From: Glo-17 sp964637835
GTDB taxonomy: Bacteria; Krumholzibacteriota; Krumholzibacteriia; LZORAL124-64-63
Reading direction: 5' to 3'
DNA: 64,000 bases
NCBI GenBank assembly: GCA_964637835.1
Contig: CAZWYF010000017.1
Location: forward strand, 1-64,000
The notes beneath the pieces are model-generated. The model was not told where the DNA came from, did no database searches, and was given only the letters and a program-made list of their open reading frames with translations. Positions 10,376-19,394 of the stretch are shown one piece after another; the stretch's first letter is position 1; every line of letters starts with the position of its first letter. The position numbers and the translations under genes were made by a program.

Positions 10376-11275
10376 TCAGCGGCCGGTCGCCCAGCCCACC
10401 CGTGCCCAGACCGGGAAGTGATCGCTGGCGCGGGCGTCTCCGGCCACGCCGTGAGCGCCGGCGCGCAGGCCGCGCAGGAAGATGTGATCCAGCTCGCAGC
10501 GGGCGCCCACCAGGCGGGCGGGGTGCCAGCTCACCGTGCAGCCGGTTGGCGGCACGGGTCGCAGGCGAGCCTCGCGGCGATAGTGCTTGCGCAGGGCCCC
10601 CAGATCGCCCGGCAGGCTCGTGTTGAAGTCGCCGCCCACGATCAGCGGGCCCGTCCAGTCGCCCACCAGGCTGTCGAGCACCGCGGCGGCCTGCTCCAGG
10701 CGCATGCCCGGGGTGAGCACCGGCGTGGCGATGTGCAGGCTCACGGTGCGGATCCGGTCGCCGGCGACCTCGAGATCGGCGGCCACGGCGATGCGACGGT
10801 TGCCGGTCCAGGGGTGGGGGTGGGGCAGCACCAGCAGCTGCGAGTTCAGGATGGGCCAGGGCGAGAGGATGGCGTTGCCGAAGGGCCGGCCGTGGTGCGG
10901 ATGCAACGTGGCGGGCTGGTAGATGGCGTGCAACTCGAGGGCCCGGGCCAGGGAGTCCACGCCCGTGGGGCCCATCTCCTGCAGCAGCAGCACGTCAGGA
11001 CGGTCCAGGCCGGCGGCGCGCAGGTCGGCGATGGCCAGGCCCACGTCCTCGCCGTACTGGATGTTGTAGGTCACCAGCAGCAGGCTGTCGGGGTGGGCCG
11101 GAGGGGGGGCGGTGTCGGTCTCGCCCAGCCGGGTGGCCTCCAGGCGCACCTCGCGGGACAGCGCCGGCACGAAGGTGGGGTCGGCGGAGCAGCCAGCGCC
11201 CAGGACCAGGGCGCCGGCCAGCAGGATCGCCGCCAGCTTGGCGGCCATGGCGATGCGGATCAGACGCGACATCAT
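10376..11275 (-). CDS. Endonuclease/exonuclease/phosphatase-family lipoprotein
   Basis: A 299-residue protein with an N-terminal lipoprotein signal (lipobox ending LGAGC, Cys29) followed by an EEP-fold domain. Family motifs visible are LLVTYNIQYG, LLQEMGPTG, GGDFNTSLPG, and the C-terminal ELDHIFL and ASDHFPVW. These provide the metal site (Asn, Glu, Asp, Asn, Asp, His) used to cleave phosphodiester or phosphate-ester bonds. Being exported, it could act on extracellular nucleic acid or on lipid or sugar phosphates. It starts two bases after the methyltransferase stop, so the two genes are one operon. Confidence 0.85.
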   Translation of the reverse strand: MMSRLIRIAMAAKLAAILLAGALVLGAGCSADPTFVPALSREVRLEATRLGETDTAPPPAHPDSLLLVTYNIQYGEDVGLAIADLRAAGLDRPDVLLLQEMGPTGVDSLARALELHAIYQPATLHPHHGRPFGNAILSPWPILNSQLLVLPHPHPWTGNRRIAVAADLEVAGDRIRTVSLHIATPVLTPGMRLEQAAAVLDSLVGDWTGPLIVGGDFNTSLPGDLGALRKHYRREARLRPVPPTGCTVSWHPARLVGARCELDHIFLRGLRAGAHGVAGDARASDHFPVWARVGWATGR

Positions 11276-11277
11276 GC

Positions 11278-11976
11278 TCAAGCTAGCGAGGAGCGCCCGT
11301 CCGGTCCAGGCGAGGAGGCCTCCCGGGAACCACCGGCGCCGCCACCGTGGGGGCGACGATAGACCACCAGGAGCCGCTCGCGAGATCGGCCGCGGGTCAC
11401 CGGTTGCCGCGCCTGCGTCTCCGCCGCGAGGCCGGCGTCGGTGAAGGAAACCAGTTCCTCCGGTCGCAGCCGCCACGGCGGCCCCTCGGCCTCGGTACCC
11501 GGGGCGCGCAGGTCGCAGATCACCACCAGGGCGCCGCCCGGGGCCACGGTGCTCGCCACCCTGGCCATGCCGCGGGCCTGCCAGGCCGGCGGCAGGGACT
11601 GGATGGTCCGGTGTTCCACCACCAGGTCGAAGGCGCCGCGCCAGGATTCCGGCAGCCCGAAGAGCTCGCACACGTGCCAGTCGATGGAATGCGCGGCCCA
11701 GCGCTCACGGCAGAGCGCGATGGCGCTCTCGGCCACGTCGAAGGCCGTGACGGCAAGGCCGCGGCGGGCGAGTTCGGCGGCATCGTCACCCAGGCCGCAG
11801 CCCACCACCAGGGCGCGGGCATCGGCGTGGACATGGGCGCCGCTTCCGTCCTGGCCGTCGAGCCAGCGGACCAGCAGGGGCGAGGGCTCCTGGCGATCCC
11901 AGGGCACCCCCCGGCCGGAGGTGTCGGTGGCGGCGTAGATGTCCTCGAACCAGTTCTCGGGCGCGTCGCGGTCCAT
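11278..11976 (-). CDS. Class I SAM-dependent methyltransferase (TPMT-like)
   Basis: A 232-residue cytoplasmic methyltransferase. The SAM-binding glycine-rich loop is LVVGCGLGDDAAELARRG, followed by VTAFDVAESAI, where the Asp contacts the ribose. The order and the N-terminal ENWFEDIYAATD..VPWD region resemble the thiopurine methyltransferase/TehB-like group. I chose ATG 11976 because GGAGAG lies just upstream; a longer frame exists but lacks a site. It precedes the EEP lipoprotein gene with a two-base gap. The substrate is unknown. Confidence 0.85.
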   Translation of the reverse strand: MDRDAPENWFEDIYAATDTSGRGVPWDRQEPSPLLVRWLDGQDGSGAHVHADARALVVGCGLGDDAAELARRGLAVTAFDVAESAIALCRERWAAHSIDWHVCELFGLPESWRGAFDLVVEHRTIQSLPPAWQARGMARVASTVAPGGALVVICDLRAPGTEAEGPPWRLRPEELVSFTDAGLAAETQARQPVTRGRSRERLLVVYRRPHGGGAGGSREASSPGPDGRSSLA

Positions 11977-12113
11977 GGTCTCTCCGGAACAGTTCACAAA
12001 GGCGAGCGTTCCCGTCATGAAAACGCGTTTTCCCGCTCTCGCCACCTCGGTGGTGGACCCCGGCCGCGCGGTATTGCATTCTCATGGGCTCGGACAGCAG
12101 CGGAGGACACGCA

Positions 12114-12770
12114 ATGCAGCCAGAAACCCGCCATCGCGGTGGCTACTACTCGCCGGCCGAGGAGGTCGCCCACGCCGTCACCCACGGGGTGGGCTGCCTG
12201 CTGGCGGTGATCGGTCTGGTCATCCTGGTGGTGCAGGCGGGGCGGCGGGACGAACCCTGGGAGGTGATCGGGGTGGCCGTCTTCGGCGCCACCATGGTGC
12301 TGCTCTACCTGGCGTCCACGCTCTACCACGCCATCACCGAGCCGCGCGCCAAGCAGGTGTTCAAGCGCGTCGACCACGCCGCCATCTACCTGCTCATCGC
12401 CGGGACCTACACGCCGCTCTGCCTCGGCCCCCTGCGCGGACCCTGGGGCTGGTCGCTGCTGGGCGTGGTCTGGACGCTGGGACTGGCGGGAGCCGTGCTG
12501 GACGTGGCCTCCGGCCGCCGGTTCAAGTGGCTCTCCATCACCATCTACCTGCTCATGGGCTGGCTGGTGGTCACCGCCCTGCGGCCCATGCTCGCCGAGC
12601 TCGACGGCACCACGCTGACCTGGATCGCCGTGGGCGGCCTCTTCTACACCGGCGGCGTGGCCTTCTACCTCTGGCGACGGCTGCCGTGGCACCACGCCAT
12701 CTGGCACCTGATGGTGGTGGGTGGCAGCCTCAGCCACTGGCTGGCCATCCAGCGCGCCCTGGCCCTCTAG
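12114..12770 (+). CDS. Hemolysin III / PAQR-family membrane protein
   Basis: A 218-residue protein with seven hydrophobic helices, the usual size for bacterial hemolysin-III-like (YqfA/TrhA) proteins. The family's putative metal-site residues are present: STLYHAI, the Asp-His in VDHAAIYLLIAGTYTP, and HHAIWHLMVVGGSLSHW near the C-terminus. Relatives act in the inner membrane and have been linked to membrane-lipid homeostasis. The start was placed at ATG 12114 because GGAGGA lies upstream with good spacing. It is transcribed divergently from the methyltransferase operon. Confidence 0.9.
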   Translation: MQPETRHRGGYYSPAEEVAHAVTHGVGCLLAVIGLVILVVQAGRRDEPWEVIGVAVFGATMVLLYLASTLYHAITEPRAKQVFKRVDHAAIYLLIAGTYTPLCLGPLRGPWGWSLLGVVWTLGLAGAVLDVASGRRFKWLSITIYLLMGWLVVTALRPMLAELDGTTLTWIAVGGLFYTGGVAFYLWRRLPWHHAIWHLMVVGGSLSHWLAIQRALAL

Positions 12771-12790
12771 CCGCGAAAGGACGCCGACCG

Positions 12791-12961
12791 TTGACGTCCC
12801 TCATCCCCGCCCACGCCGACCGGGCCATCTGGACCCTCCTGCTGGCCGCCGCGGCCTCCGGGCTGTGCCCCGGACGCACCCGCCGGGCCGCCCGGCTCTC
12901 GGGCCGCCCGGCGACCATGGGGGCCACCTGCCTGCCCCTGGCGGACGGGGCGATGTGGTGA
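12791..12961 (+). CDS. Possible small peptide gene coupled to the hybrid kinase
   Basis: A 56-codon frame beginning with TTG, preceded by AAAGGACG at good spacing, and ending in a TGA that overlaps the GTG start of the kinase gene (GTGA at 12958-12961). The peptide has a hydrophobic stretch (AIWTLLLAAAASGLC) and then an Arg/Pro-rich tail. The overlap is what coupled genes show, but the frame is short, has a rare start and looks like no known family. It may simply be a leader that brings ribosomes to the kinase start. Confidence 0.3.
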   Translation: MTSLIPAHADRAIWTLLLAAAASGLCPGRTRRAARLSGRPATMGATCLPLADGAMW

Positions 12962-15210
12962 GCAGGTTCGGACGCGAATCCCACTGGCTGCTGATCACCA
13001 TCGGCCTGTACCTCGTGATGGTGGCCGTGGTCATGCTCATCGAGCACCGGCACGACCACCGCCGGGCCCTGGCGGAGATCGACCACCGCCTGCTCATCGT
13101 GGCCGCCGGCGTGCCGCACGTCCTGGCCGAGGATTTCCACGACCGCGCCACCGGTCCGGACGCCATCACGCCGGGAGAGGACGCTCGCAACCAGGACGCC
13201 CTCACGGGATATGCCGGGGCCACGGGGGTGCGCTACGTCTGGACCGACATCGCCATCGACGGGCAGTTCTACCTGACGGCCTGCAACCGTACCGAGCAGT
13301 CGGACCAGCCCGGCCTGGAGACCGACTACTTCGTGGCCTATGACCAGGTGGTCGATGCCGAGCGCCGCGCCCTGGTCGGCGAGGAGCCGGTGTTCACCAC
13401 GTTGCGCGACAAGTGGGGGACGTTCCGGGCGGTGTTCGTCCCCCGGACCTCGCCCGGCGGCCGGCTCTACCTGGCCGCGGCCGGGTACGAGCTGGCGCAC
13501 GTGGAGGCCGAGCTCTGGCGCGAGACCCGGCGCCTGCTCCTGATCGCGGCGGCGCTCCTGCTGGCGGTGGTGCCCATGTTCTGGGCCTACCGGCGACTGG
13601 CCGGAGGCCAGGCCGAGCGCCTGGCCGTGGCCAACCAGGAACTGGGCCGCAGCCGCCAGCGCCTGGCCACCATCCTCGACTCGATCCACGAGGCGGTGAT
13701 CGCCACCGACGCCGACGGGAGGATCGTCCATGCCAACCCCGTGGCCGGCCTGCTCCTCGGCCGGGACGACCAGCGCCTGAAGGGCCGGGAGCTGGATGCC
13801 GTGGTGCGTCTGCACCGGGTGGAGGACGAGGAGCCGCTGCCCGGCCTGGCCGCCCGCGTGCGGGATCGGGGGGCGGCGGTGGTCCTGGGCCGCGGGGTGT
13901 CGCTGCATCGCGAGGATGGGGCGCCGGTGGTGGTGGCCGCCAGCGCGGCGCCCATCGCGGGCGCCCGGGCCGCGGGCAACCGGGCCGTGGACGCCCGGGC
14001 CGTGGACAGGTCGGCCGGCGTGGTGGCGGTGCTGCGCGACATCACCGAGCAGGTGCGCCTCGATGCTCGCCTGCGGCAATCGCAGAAGCTGGAGTCGGTG
14101 GGCCGGCTGGCGGGCGGCGTGGCGCACGATTTCAACAACCTGCTCATGGCCATCCTCGGCTCGGCGGAACTGCTGGCCGAGCGGCTGGCCGACCATCCCG
14201 AGCTGCAGGAGGACGTGGGCCGGATCCTCACCGCGGGCCAGCGAGCGGCGGAACTCACCCGGCAGCTCCTGGTCTTCTCGCGCCGCCAGCCGCCCGCCGA
14301 CCGCGTGGTGGATCTGCACGAGGTGGTGCGCGAGACCAGCATCCTGCTCAACCACAGCCTGGACCGTCGCATCGAGCTGGATATCCGCCTGGAGGCCGCC
14401 CGCTCACATGTGCGTGGCGACCAGGCGCGCCTGGGCAGTGCCCTGATGAACCTGGCCATCAACGCCCGCGACGCCATGCCCGAGGGCGGCATGCTCACCG
14501 TGCGCACGGCCAACCTGCGTGGCGAGGAGGGCGACCTCGCTGGCCGCGACCTGGTGGAACTGACGGTGGCCGACACCGGTGCCGGCATGAGCGCCGAGGT
14601 CCGCGAGCGGGTGTTCGAGCCGTTCTTCTCCACCAAGGACGTGGGCCAGGGGACCGGCCTGGGCATGTCCGTCGTGTACGGCGCCATCCGCGACCTGGGC
14701 GGCACCATCGACGTGCGCAGCGAGGTGGACCACGGCACGCGGTTCCGGATCCTGCTGCCGGTGGCGGCGGCCCCCGGGGAGGAAGGACCTTCGCCGCGGC
14801 CGCGTCCGGCCGAGGGGCTGCGGGGGCGCCGGGTGTTGCTGGTGGAGGACGAGCCCGACCTCCGCGGCCTGGCGGGGCGGGTCCTGACCCGCTATGGCTG
14901 CGAGGTGGAGACGGCTGCCGATGGCGTCGAGGCCGAGGCGGTGATGCGGAGCGGCGATCCGGATCGCTTCGACGCCGTGGTCCTGGACCTGGTGATGCCG
15001 CGCCGGGATGGACCCGCCACGTTCGCGGTCCTGCGCGAGCTGGCGCCGGGCTTGCCGGTCCTGGTCTGCTCCGGGTATGACGCCTCGCTGCAGGCGGCGA
15101 ACCTGCTCGAGCAGCCGGCCACCGCCTACCTCACCAAGCCGTATGATCGGCACGCCCTGGCCGCCGCCCTGCTGGGCCTGCTCCAGGATGGCGACGGGGC
15201 GCCGGCCTGA
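12958..15210 (+). CDS. Hybrid sensor histidine kinase with PAS and receiver domains
   Basis: A 750-residue hybrid kinase. A first membrane helix (about 9-28) and a second (about 181-203) bracket a periplasmic sensor region; a PAS domain follows (SIHEAVIATDADGRIVHANP). The histidine-kinase core has the H box LAGGVAHDFNNLLMAI, the N box NLAINARDAMPEGG, DTGAGM and GQGTGLGM. The C-terminal receiver has the acidic pocket VEDEPD, phosphorylation site VVLDLVMP and Lys in LTKPYD. It can thus autophosphorylate and pass phosphate to its own receiver. The start is GTG 12958 (GTG 12955 also possible). No separate regulator lies next to it. Confidence 0.92.
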   Translation: MSRFGRESHWLLITIGLYLVMVAVVMLIEHRHDHRRALAEIDHRLLIVAAGVPHVLAEDFHDRATGPDAITPGEDARNQDALTGYAGATGVRYVWTDIAIDGQFYLTACNRTEQSDQPGLETDYFVAYDQVVDAERRALVGEEPVFTTLRDKWGTFRAVFVPRTSPGGRLYLAAAGYELAHVEAELWRETRRLLLIAAALLLAVVPMFWAYRRLAGGQAERLAVANQELGRSRQRLATILDSIHEAVIATDADGRIVHANPVAGLLLGRDDQRLKGRELDAVVRLHRVEDEEPLPGLAARVRDRGAAVVLGRGVSLHREDGAPVVVAASAAPIAGARAAGNRAVDARAVDRSAGVVAVLRDITEQVRLDARLRQSQKLESVGRLAGGVAHDFNNLLMAILGSAELLAERLADHPELQEDVGRILTAGQRAAELTRQLLVFSRRQPPADRVVDLHEVVRETSILLNHSLDRRIELDIRLEAARSHVRGDQARLGSALMNLAINARDAMPEGGMLTVRTANLRGEEGDLAGRDLVELTVADTGAGMSAEVRERVFEPFFSTKDVGQGTGLGMSVVYGAIRDLGGTIDVRSEVDHGTRFRILLPVAAAPGEEGPSPRPRPAEGLRGRRVLLVEDEPDLRGLAGRVLTRYGCEVETAADGVEAEAVMRSGDPDRFDAVVLDLVMPRRDGPATFAVLRELAPGLPVLVCSGYDASLQAANLLEQPATAYLTKPYDRHALAAALLGLLQDGDGAPA

Positions 15211-15253
15211 CGGCGGCGCCCCGCTCGCGATGGCTCGGTCCTTCCCCGGGACG

Positions 15254-16978
15254 TCATTTCAGCAGGACCAGCTGCCGGCTGCGCCAGCGCCAGCCATCCT
15301 CCAGCCGGGCGAGGTAGACCCCGGCCGGGACGCTGCGACCATCGTGGTCGCGCCCATCCCAGCGCGTCTGGTGACGGCCAGCGGTGAGGTGGGTGTCCAC
15401 CAGGGTGCGGACCAGGCGCCCCTGGAGGTCGTAGACCCGTAGCGTCACCGGACCGCCGGCATCCAGGCGGAAGCTCAGCGTGGTGGTGGGATTGAAGGGA
15501 TTGGGCCAGGGCGCGTCCAGGGCGAAGGGCGAGTCGGCGGCCGGAGGGGTGCGGTCTCCCGGCACGGCCGGATCGGCCGGGAGCACCCCGTGGGGGCTGG
15601 TGCGGATCCGGATGCCGGCCTCGCAGTCGAGGCTGGCGCCCAGGTCGGTCCAGTTGCTGCCGTCGGGGCTGAGCCAGGTATGGCCCGAGCCGCGAGCGCC
15701 CTGCGCGTCCACCGCCACGGGGTAGGTATGGCTGACGTTCTGGAAGCGGACGGCCACGTAGTAGTCGTTGCCCGGCACCAGGGCCAGGGGCGTGGCCAGT
15801 TCCAGCGAGTGGTAGCCGGGGCCGTCGGCGGCGGCGTCGGCGACGGTGGCGAGCAGCCCGCCGAGCGCGCCGCCGGCGAAGGTGTCGTACACGAAGACGT
15901 CGAGGTCGCTGCAGGCATCGGTGGTCCAGAACTCCACGCAGTGCAGGTTGGTGCTCTCGGTGGCGTCGAAGCGGGCCATGGCCCAGGCGGTGGTCGAGCC
16001 GGTGTAGCCGTAGTCGTTGGTCCAGCCGCCCTCGTCCCAGCCCTGGACCGCCAGTTCCGGATAGACGGGCATCACGGCGGTGATCGCGGTGGAGTAGGTG
16101 CCGATGTTCGCCGATCCGTAGGCGATGTGGAAGTAGCCGGCCTCGCCGCCGGAGCCGCAGTCGCTGCCCCAGCCGGTGCCCCAGCTGTTCTTGACGATCC
16201 AGCAGCCGGTGCCGCCGCCGGCGTGGGGGTGGTCGTCGTCCCAGCCCACCAGCAGGACGGCGTGGTTGGACGTCTCGGTGCCGGGGTAGTACAGGCCCGG
16301 CCCGCCGCTCCAGGAGCTGTACTCCGCCTGCCACGCCGGCGTGGACGCGTCGCCGGCGAAGACGGTGGTCGAGAGCGGGCCGTGGTCCATGAGCGCCTGC
16401 TTCATGGCGGCCACGTCCGGCAGCGTGCTGCCCTGCAGCCAGCGCCAGCCGCGCACGGCGAAGGCCAGGTCGCAGCCGGTCTCGCAGGCCACGTCGGCGG
16501 CCACGTACGGGTCGCAGGCCTCGCGCACCGCGCCCTGACGGGTCGCCAGGTTCATGACCATGCCGGCATTGCCGCCGGAGCAGCTCCGCGCCTCGAAGTG
16601 GCACTCCTTGAGGTGGTTCTCCGACAGGTCCACCTCCACGCCGTACTCGGCGAGGATGGCGGACTCCAGGTCCGCCGCCGCGGCGAAGGCGTAGCAGGAG
16701 CCGCACGCGCCCTGGTTCTTGACGCTGGAGACCAGGCCGAGGTCGCGGGTGTCGTACCGAGCGGGGAGCGAGCGGGCCTTGTCGCCCGGCGCCAGGACCA
16801 CGTGGGAGAGGTCGTGGGTCGGCGGGACGAAGCCCATCCCCGCGGCGGGCATCGCCGGCGCGGACGGTGCCGCGGCGGGAGCGCGCTGCGGCACGGGCTG
16901 GGCCGCCACGGGATCGGGTGCGGCGGCGAGCAGGACGAAAAATGCGAGCACGGTGGTCATGAGCGCGGCGCGGCGCAT
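15254..16978 (-). CDS. Secreted papain-like (C1A) cysteine protease with FlgD-like sorting domain
   Basis: A 574-residue exported protease. Residues 1-26 are a signal peptide; a short proregion follows. The catalytic residues are complete: Gln89 and Cys95 (VKNQGACGSCYAF), His239 (SNHAVLLVGW) and Asn264 (VKNSWGTGWG). After the peptidase comes a beta-rich domain, and the last 80 residues (WPNPFNPTTTLSF, LRVYDLQGRLVRTLV, VPAGVYLARLEDG) are a FlgD-type Ig-like sorting module, as used for secretion and anchoring in FCB-group bacteria. The start has GGGAGG upstream. It is convergent with the hybrid kinase and stands alone. Confidence 0.93.
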   Translation of the reverse strand: MRRAALMTTVLAFFVLLAAAPDPVAAQPVPQRAPAAAPSAPAMPAAGMGFVPPTHDLSHVVLAPGDKARSLPARYDTRDLGLVSSVKNQGACGSCYAFAAAADLESAILAEYGVEVDLSENHLKECHFEARSCSGGNAGMVMNLATRQGAVREACDPYVAADVACETGCDLAFAVRGWRWLQGSTLPDVAAMKQALMDHGPLSTTVFAGDASTPAWQAEYSSWSGGPGLYYPGTETSNHAVLLVGWDDDHPHAGGGTGCWIVKNSWGTGWGSDCGSGGEAGYFHIAYGSANIGTYSTAITAVMPVYPELAVQGWDEGGWTNDYGYTGSTTAWAMARFDATESTNLHCVEFWTTDACSDLDVFVYDTFAGGALGGLLATVADAAADGPGYHSLELATPLALVPGNDYYVAVRFQNVSHTYPVAVDAQGARGSGHTWLSPDGSNWTDLGASLDCEAGIRIRTSPHGVLPADPAVPGDRTPPAADSPFALDAPWPNPFNPTTTLSFRLDAGGPVTLRVYDLQGRLVRTLVDTHLTAGRHQTRWDGRDHDGRSVPAGVYLARLEDGWRWRSRQLVLLK

Positions 16979-17202
16979 GGTCGGCCTCCCTGGCGACTGG
17001 TACGCGAACGGGTGTTCTGCCGAGGGTTTCGGCCGCTGGCGGCGAGGCTTGAACCGGCGGTCGCGTCGCTGGCCACATCCGACCGTCTGGCTACGCTGGG
17101 CAGGAGACGTCCCGTCGCTCCGGCAGGACGGATGGGCGCCGAACCGTGCCAGGTGGAACGACCAGACGGCGGGCCCGCGGGCCCAGCACGATGGAGGTCG
17201 AC

Positions 17203-19290
17203 ATGACGGACCGACGTCAGCGGAAAGACGAGGGTCACGGTGGCCACGAAAGCCACGAGGAACACGGCCACGACGATCACGCCGGCCACGGGAACCATGG
17301 CGAACACGGCCACCACGACCACACCGGGCACCACCGCCAGATGATCGCGGACTTCCGCCGGCGCTTCTTCGTGTCGATGGCCGCGTCGGTCCCCATCCTG
17401 GTGCTCTCGCCGTTCGTCCAGGAGGTGTTCGGCTTCCAGGTGAGCGTGCCCGGCGGCACGTGGATCGTGCTCGTGCTGGCCACCTTCGTCTACGGCTACG
17501 GCGGCTGGCCGTTCCTGAAGGGCCTGGTCCAGGAGCTGGGCGACCGCCAGCCGGGGATGATGACCCTCATCGCCCTGGCCATCACCGTGGCCTGGGCCTT
17601 CTCCACCGCGGTGGCGCTGGGCTTCCCGGGCCGGCCGTTCTTCTGGGAGCTGGCCACGCTGATCGACGTGATGCTGGCCGGCCACTGGGTGGAGATGCGC
17701 TCGGTGGTCAAGGCCCAGTCCGCGCTGGAGGAACTGGCCCAGCTCATGCCCGACACCGCCCACCGCAAGCGGAACGGCAGCACCGAGGACGTGCCCCTGA
17801 GCGAGGTGCAGGACGGCGACGTCCTGGTGATCAAGCCGGGGGAGAAGATCCCGGCCGATGGCGTGATCGTGGGCGGCTCCAGCCAGGTGGACGAGTCCAT
17901 GCTCACGGGCGAGTCGCGCCCCGTGAGCAAGGGCGAGGGCGACGAGCTCATCGGCGGCGCCATCAACGGCGACGGCTCGCTCGAGCTGGAGGTCCGCGGC
18001 ACCGGCGAGGAGAGCTACCTCTCGCAGGTGATCGAGCTGGTGCGCAGCGCCCAGGCGGACAAGAGCCGCACCCAGAACCTCTCCGACCGCGCCGCCCTGT
18101 GGCTGACCATCATCGCCATCAGCGCGGGCCTGGTCACCTTCGCGGCCTGGCTGGTGGTGGGCCGGGAAGCCCAGTACGCCATCTCCCGCATGGCCACCGT
18201 CATGGTGATCACCTGCCCGCACGCCCTGGGCCTGGCCATCCCCCTGGTGGTGAGCGTGTCCACCACGCGCGCCGCCCAGGCCGGACTGCTCATCCGCAAC
18301 CGCACGGCCTTCGAGAACGCCCGCCGCATCGACACCGTGGTGTTCGACAAGACCGGCACCCTCACCGAGGGCACCTTCGCGGTCCAGGACATCACCGTCC
18401 ACGGGGACGACCTCTCCGAGCAGGACGTCCTCGCCCTGGCTGCCGCCCTGGAGGCGCCCTCCCAGCACCCCATCGCCGGCGGTATCCGCAAGCGCGCCGA
18501 GGAGGAGGGGGTCGAGGCGCCCGAGGTGGAGGACTTCGAGGCCCAGAAGGGCAAGGGCGTGGTCGGCGAGGTGGAGGGCCGGCCGGTCGCCGTGGGCGGG
18601 CCGGCATATCTCGAGGCCGAGGGCCTCGCGCGCCCCGAGGGCGCGGAGGATCGGCCGGGCGAGACCCGGGTCTTCGTGATCCGCGACGGCGAGGTGATCG
18701 GCTCGCTCGGCCTGGCCGACCGCATCCGCGACCACTCCCGGCCGGCGGTGCGCGCGCTGCAGGAGCGGGGGATCGCCTGCTGGATGCTCACCGGCGACAA
18801 CGAGGCCACCGCGAAGGCCGTCTCGGACGAGCTCCAGCTCGACGGCTACTTCGCCGGCGTCCTGCCGGACCAGAAGGAGGCGAAGATCAAGGAGCTCCAG
18901 GAGGAGGGCCGGTTCGTGGCCATGACCGGCGACGGCGTCAACGACTCGCCCGCCCTCGCCCGCGCCGACGTGGGCATCGCCGTGGGCTCGGGCACCGACG
19001 TGGCGGCGGCCTCGGCGGACATCGTGCTCGTGAACTCGGATCCCCGCGACATCACGGCGTTGATCCTCTTCGGCCGCGCCACGCACCGCAAGATGATCCA
19101 GAACCTGTGGTATGCCACCGGTTACAACGTGGTGGCCATTCCCCTGGCCGCCGGCGCGCTCGCCTGGGCGGGGGTGATCCTCAGCCCGGCCGTGGGGGCG
19201 CTGCTCATGTCGCTGTCGACGGTGGTGGTGGCGATCAACGCCCGCCTGCTACGGGTGCCCGAGGAGGCAGCCATGGGCCCGGAGGAGTGA
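17203..19290 (+). CDS. copB: CopB-type copper/silver P-type ATPase
   Basis: A 695-residue P1B-type transport ATPase. The N-terminus has a His-rich tail (residues about 8-45, HEEHGHDDHAGHG and similar) instead of a Cys-type heavy-metal domain. The membrane metal site is CPH (Cys338, ITCPHALGLAIP), which defines the CopB subclass rather than CPC-type CopA. TGES, DKTGT (phosphorylated Asp382), HPIAGGI, TGDNEATA and GDGVNDSPAL are all intact. CopB-type pumps export Cu or Ag from the cytoplasm. ATG 17203 follows GGAGGT closely. No CueR- or CsoR-type regulator gene is adjacent. Confidence 0.93.
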   Translation: MTDRRQRKDEGHGGHESHEEHGHDDHAGHGNHGEHGHHDHTGHHRQMIADFRRRFFVSMAASVPILVLSPFVQEVFGFQVSVPGGTWIVLVLATFVYGYGGWPFLKGLVQELGDRQPGMMTLIALAITVAWAFSTAVALGFPGRPFFWELATLIDVMLAGHWVEMRSVVKAQSALEELAQLMPDTAHRKRNGSTEDVPLSEVQDGDVLVIKPGEKIPADGVIVGGSSQVDESMLTGESRPVSKGEGDELIGGAINGDGSLELEVRGTGEESYLSQVIELVRSAQADKSRTQNLSDRAALWLTIIAISAGLVTFAAWLVVGREAQYAISRMATVMVITCPHALGLAIPLVVSVSTTRAAQAGLLIRNRTAFENARRIDTVVFDKTGTLTEGTFAVQDITVHGDDLSEQDVLALAAALEAPSQHPIAGGIRKRAEEEGVEAPEVEDFEAQKGKGVVGEVEGRPVAVGGPAYLEAEGLARPEGAEDRPGETRVFVIRDGEVIGSLGLADRIRDHSRPAVRALQERGIACWMLTGDNEATAKAVSDELQLDGYFAGVLPDQKEAKIKELQEEGRFVAMTGDGVNDSPALARADVGIAVGSGTDVAAASADIVLVNSDPRDITALILFGRATHRKMIQNLWYATGYNVVAIPLAAGALAWAGVILSPAVGALLMSLSTVVVAINARLLRVPEEAAMGPEE

Positions 19291-19336
19291 CCTCCGGGCC
19301 CGGGCCGGCGCCTCGTCGTCGGCGGAGCGGGTGCCG

Positions 19337-19394
19337 GGCGACCGGGGCTCCCGGCGACCGGTGCTCCTGGCGACCGGCGCCCCGGGCGACCGGG
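19337..19394. repeat. 16-bp tandem repeat, about 3.6 units
   Basis: Units beginning GGCGACCGG at 19337, 19353, 19369 and 19385 follow each other without gaps between the CopB stop and the stop of the next, convergent gene. It is a short GC-rich microsatellite-like tract in the spacer. Confidence 0.6.
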
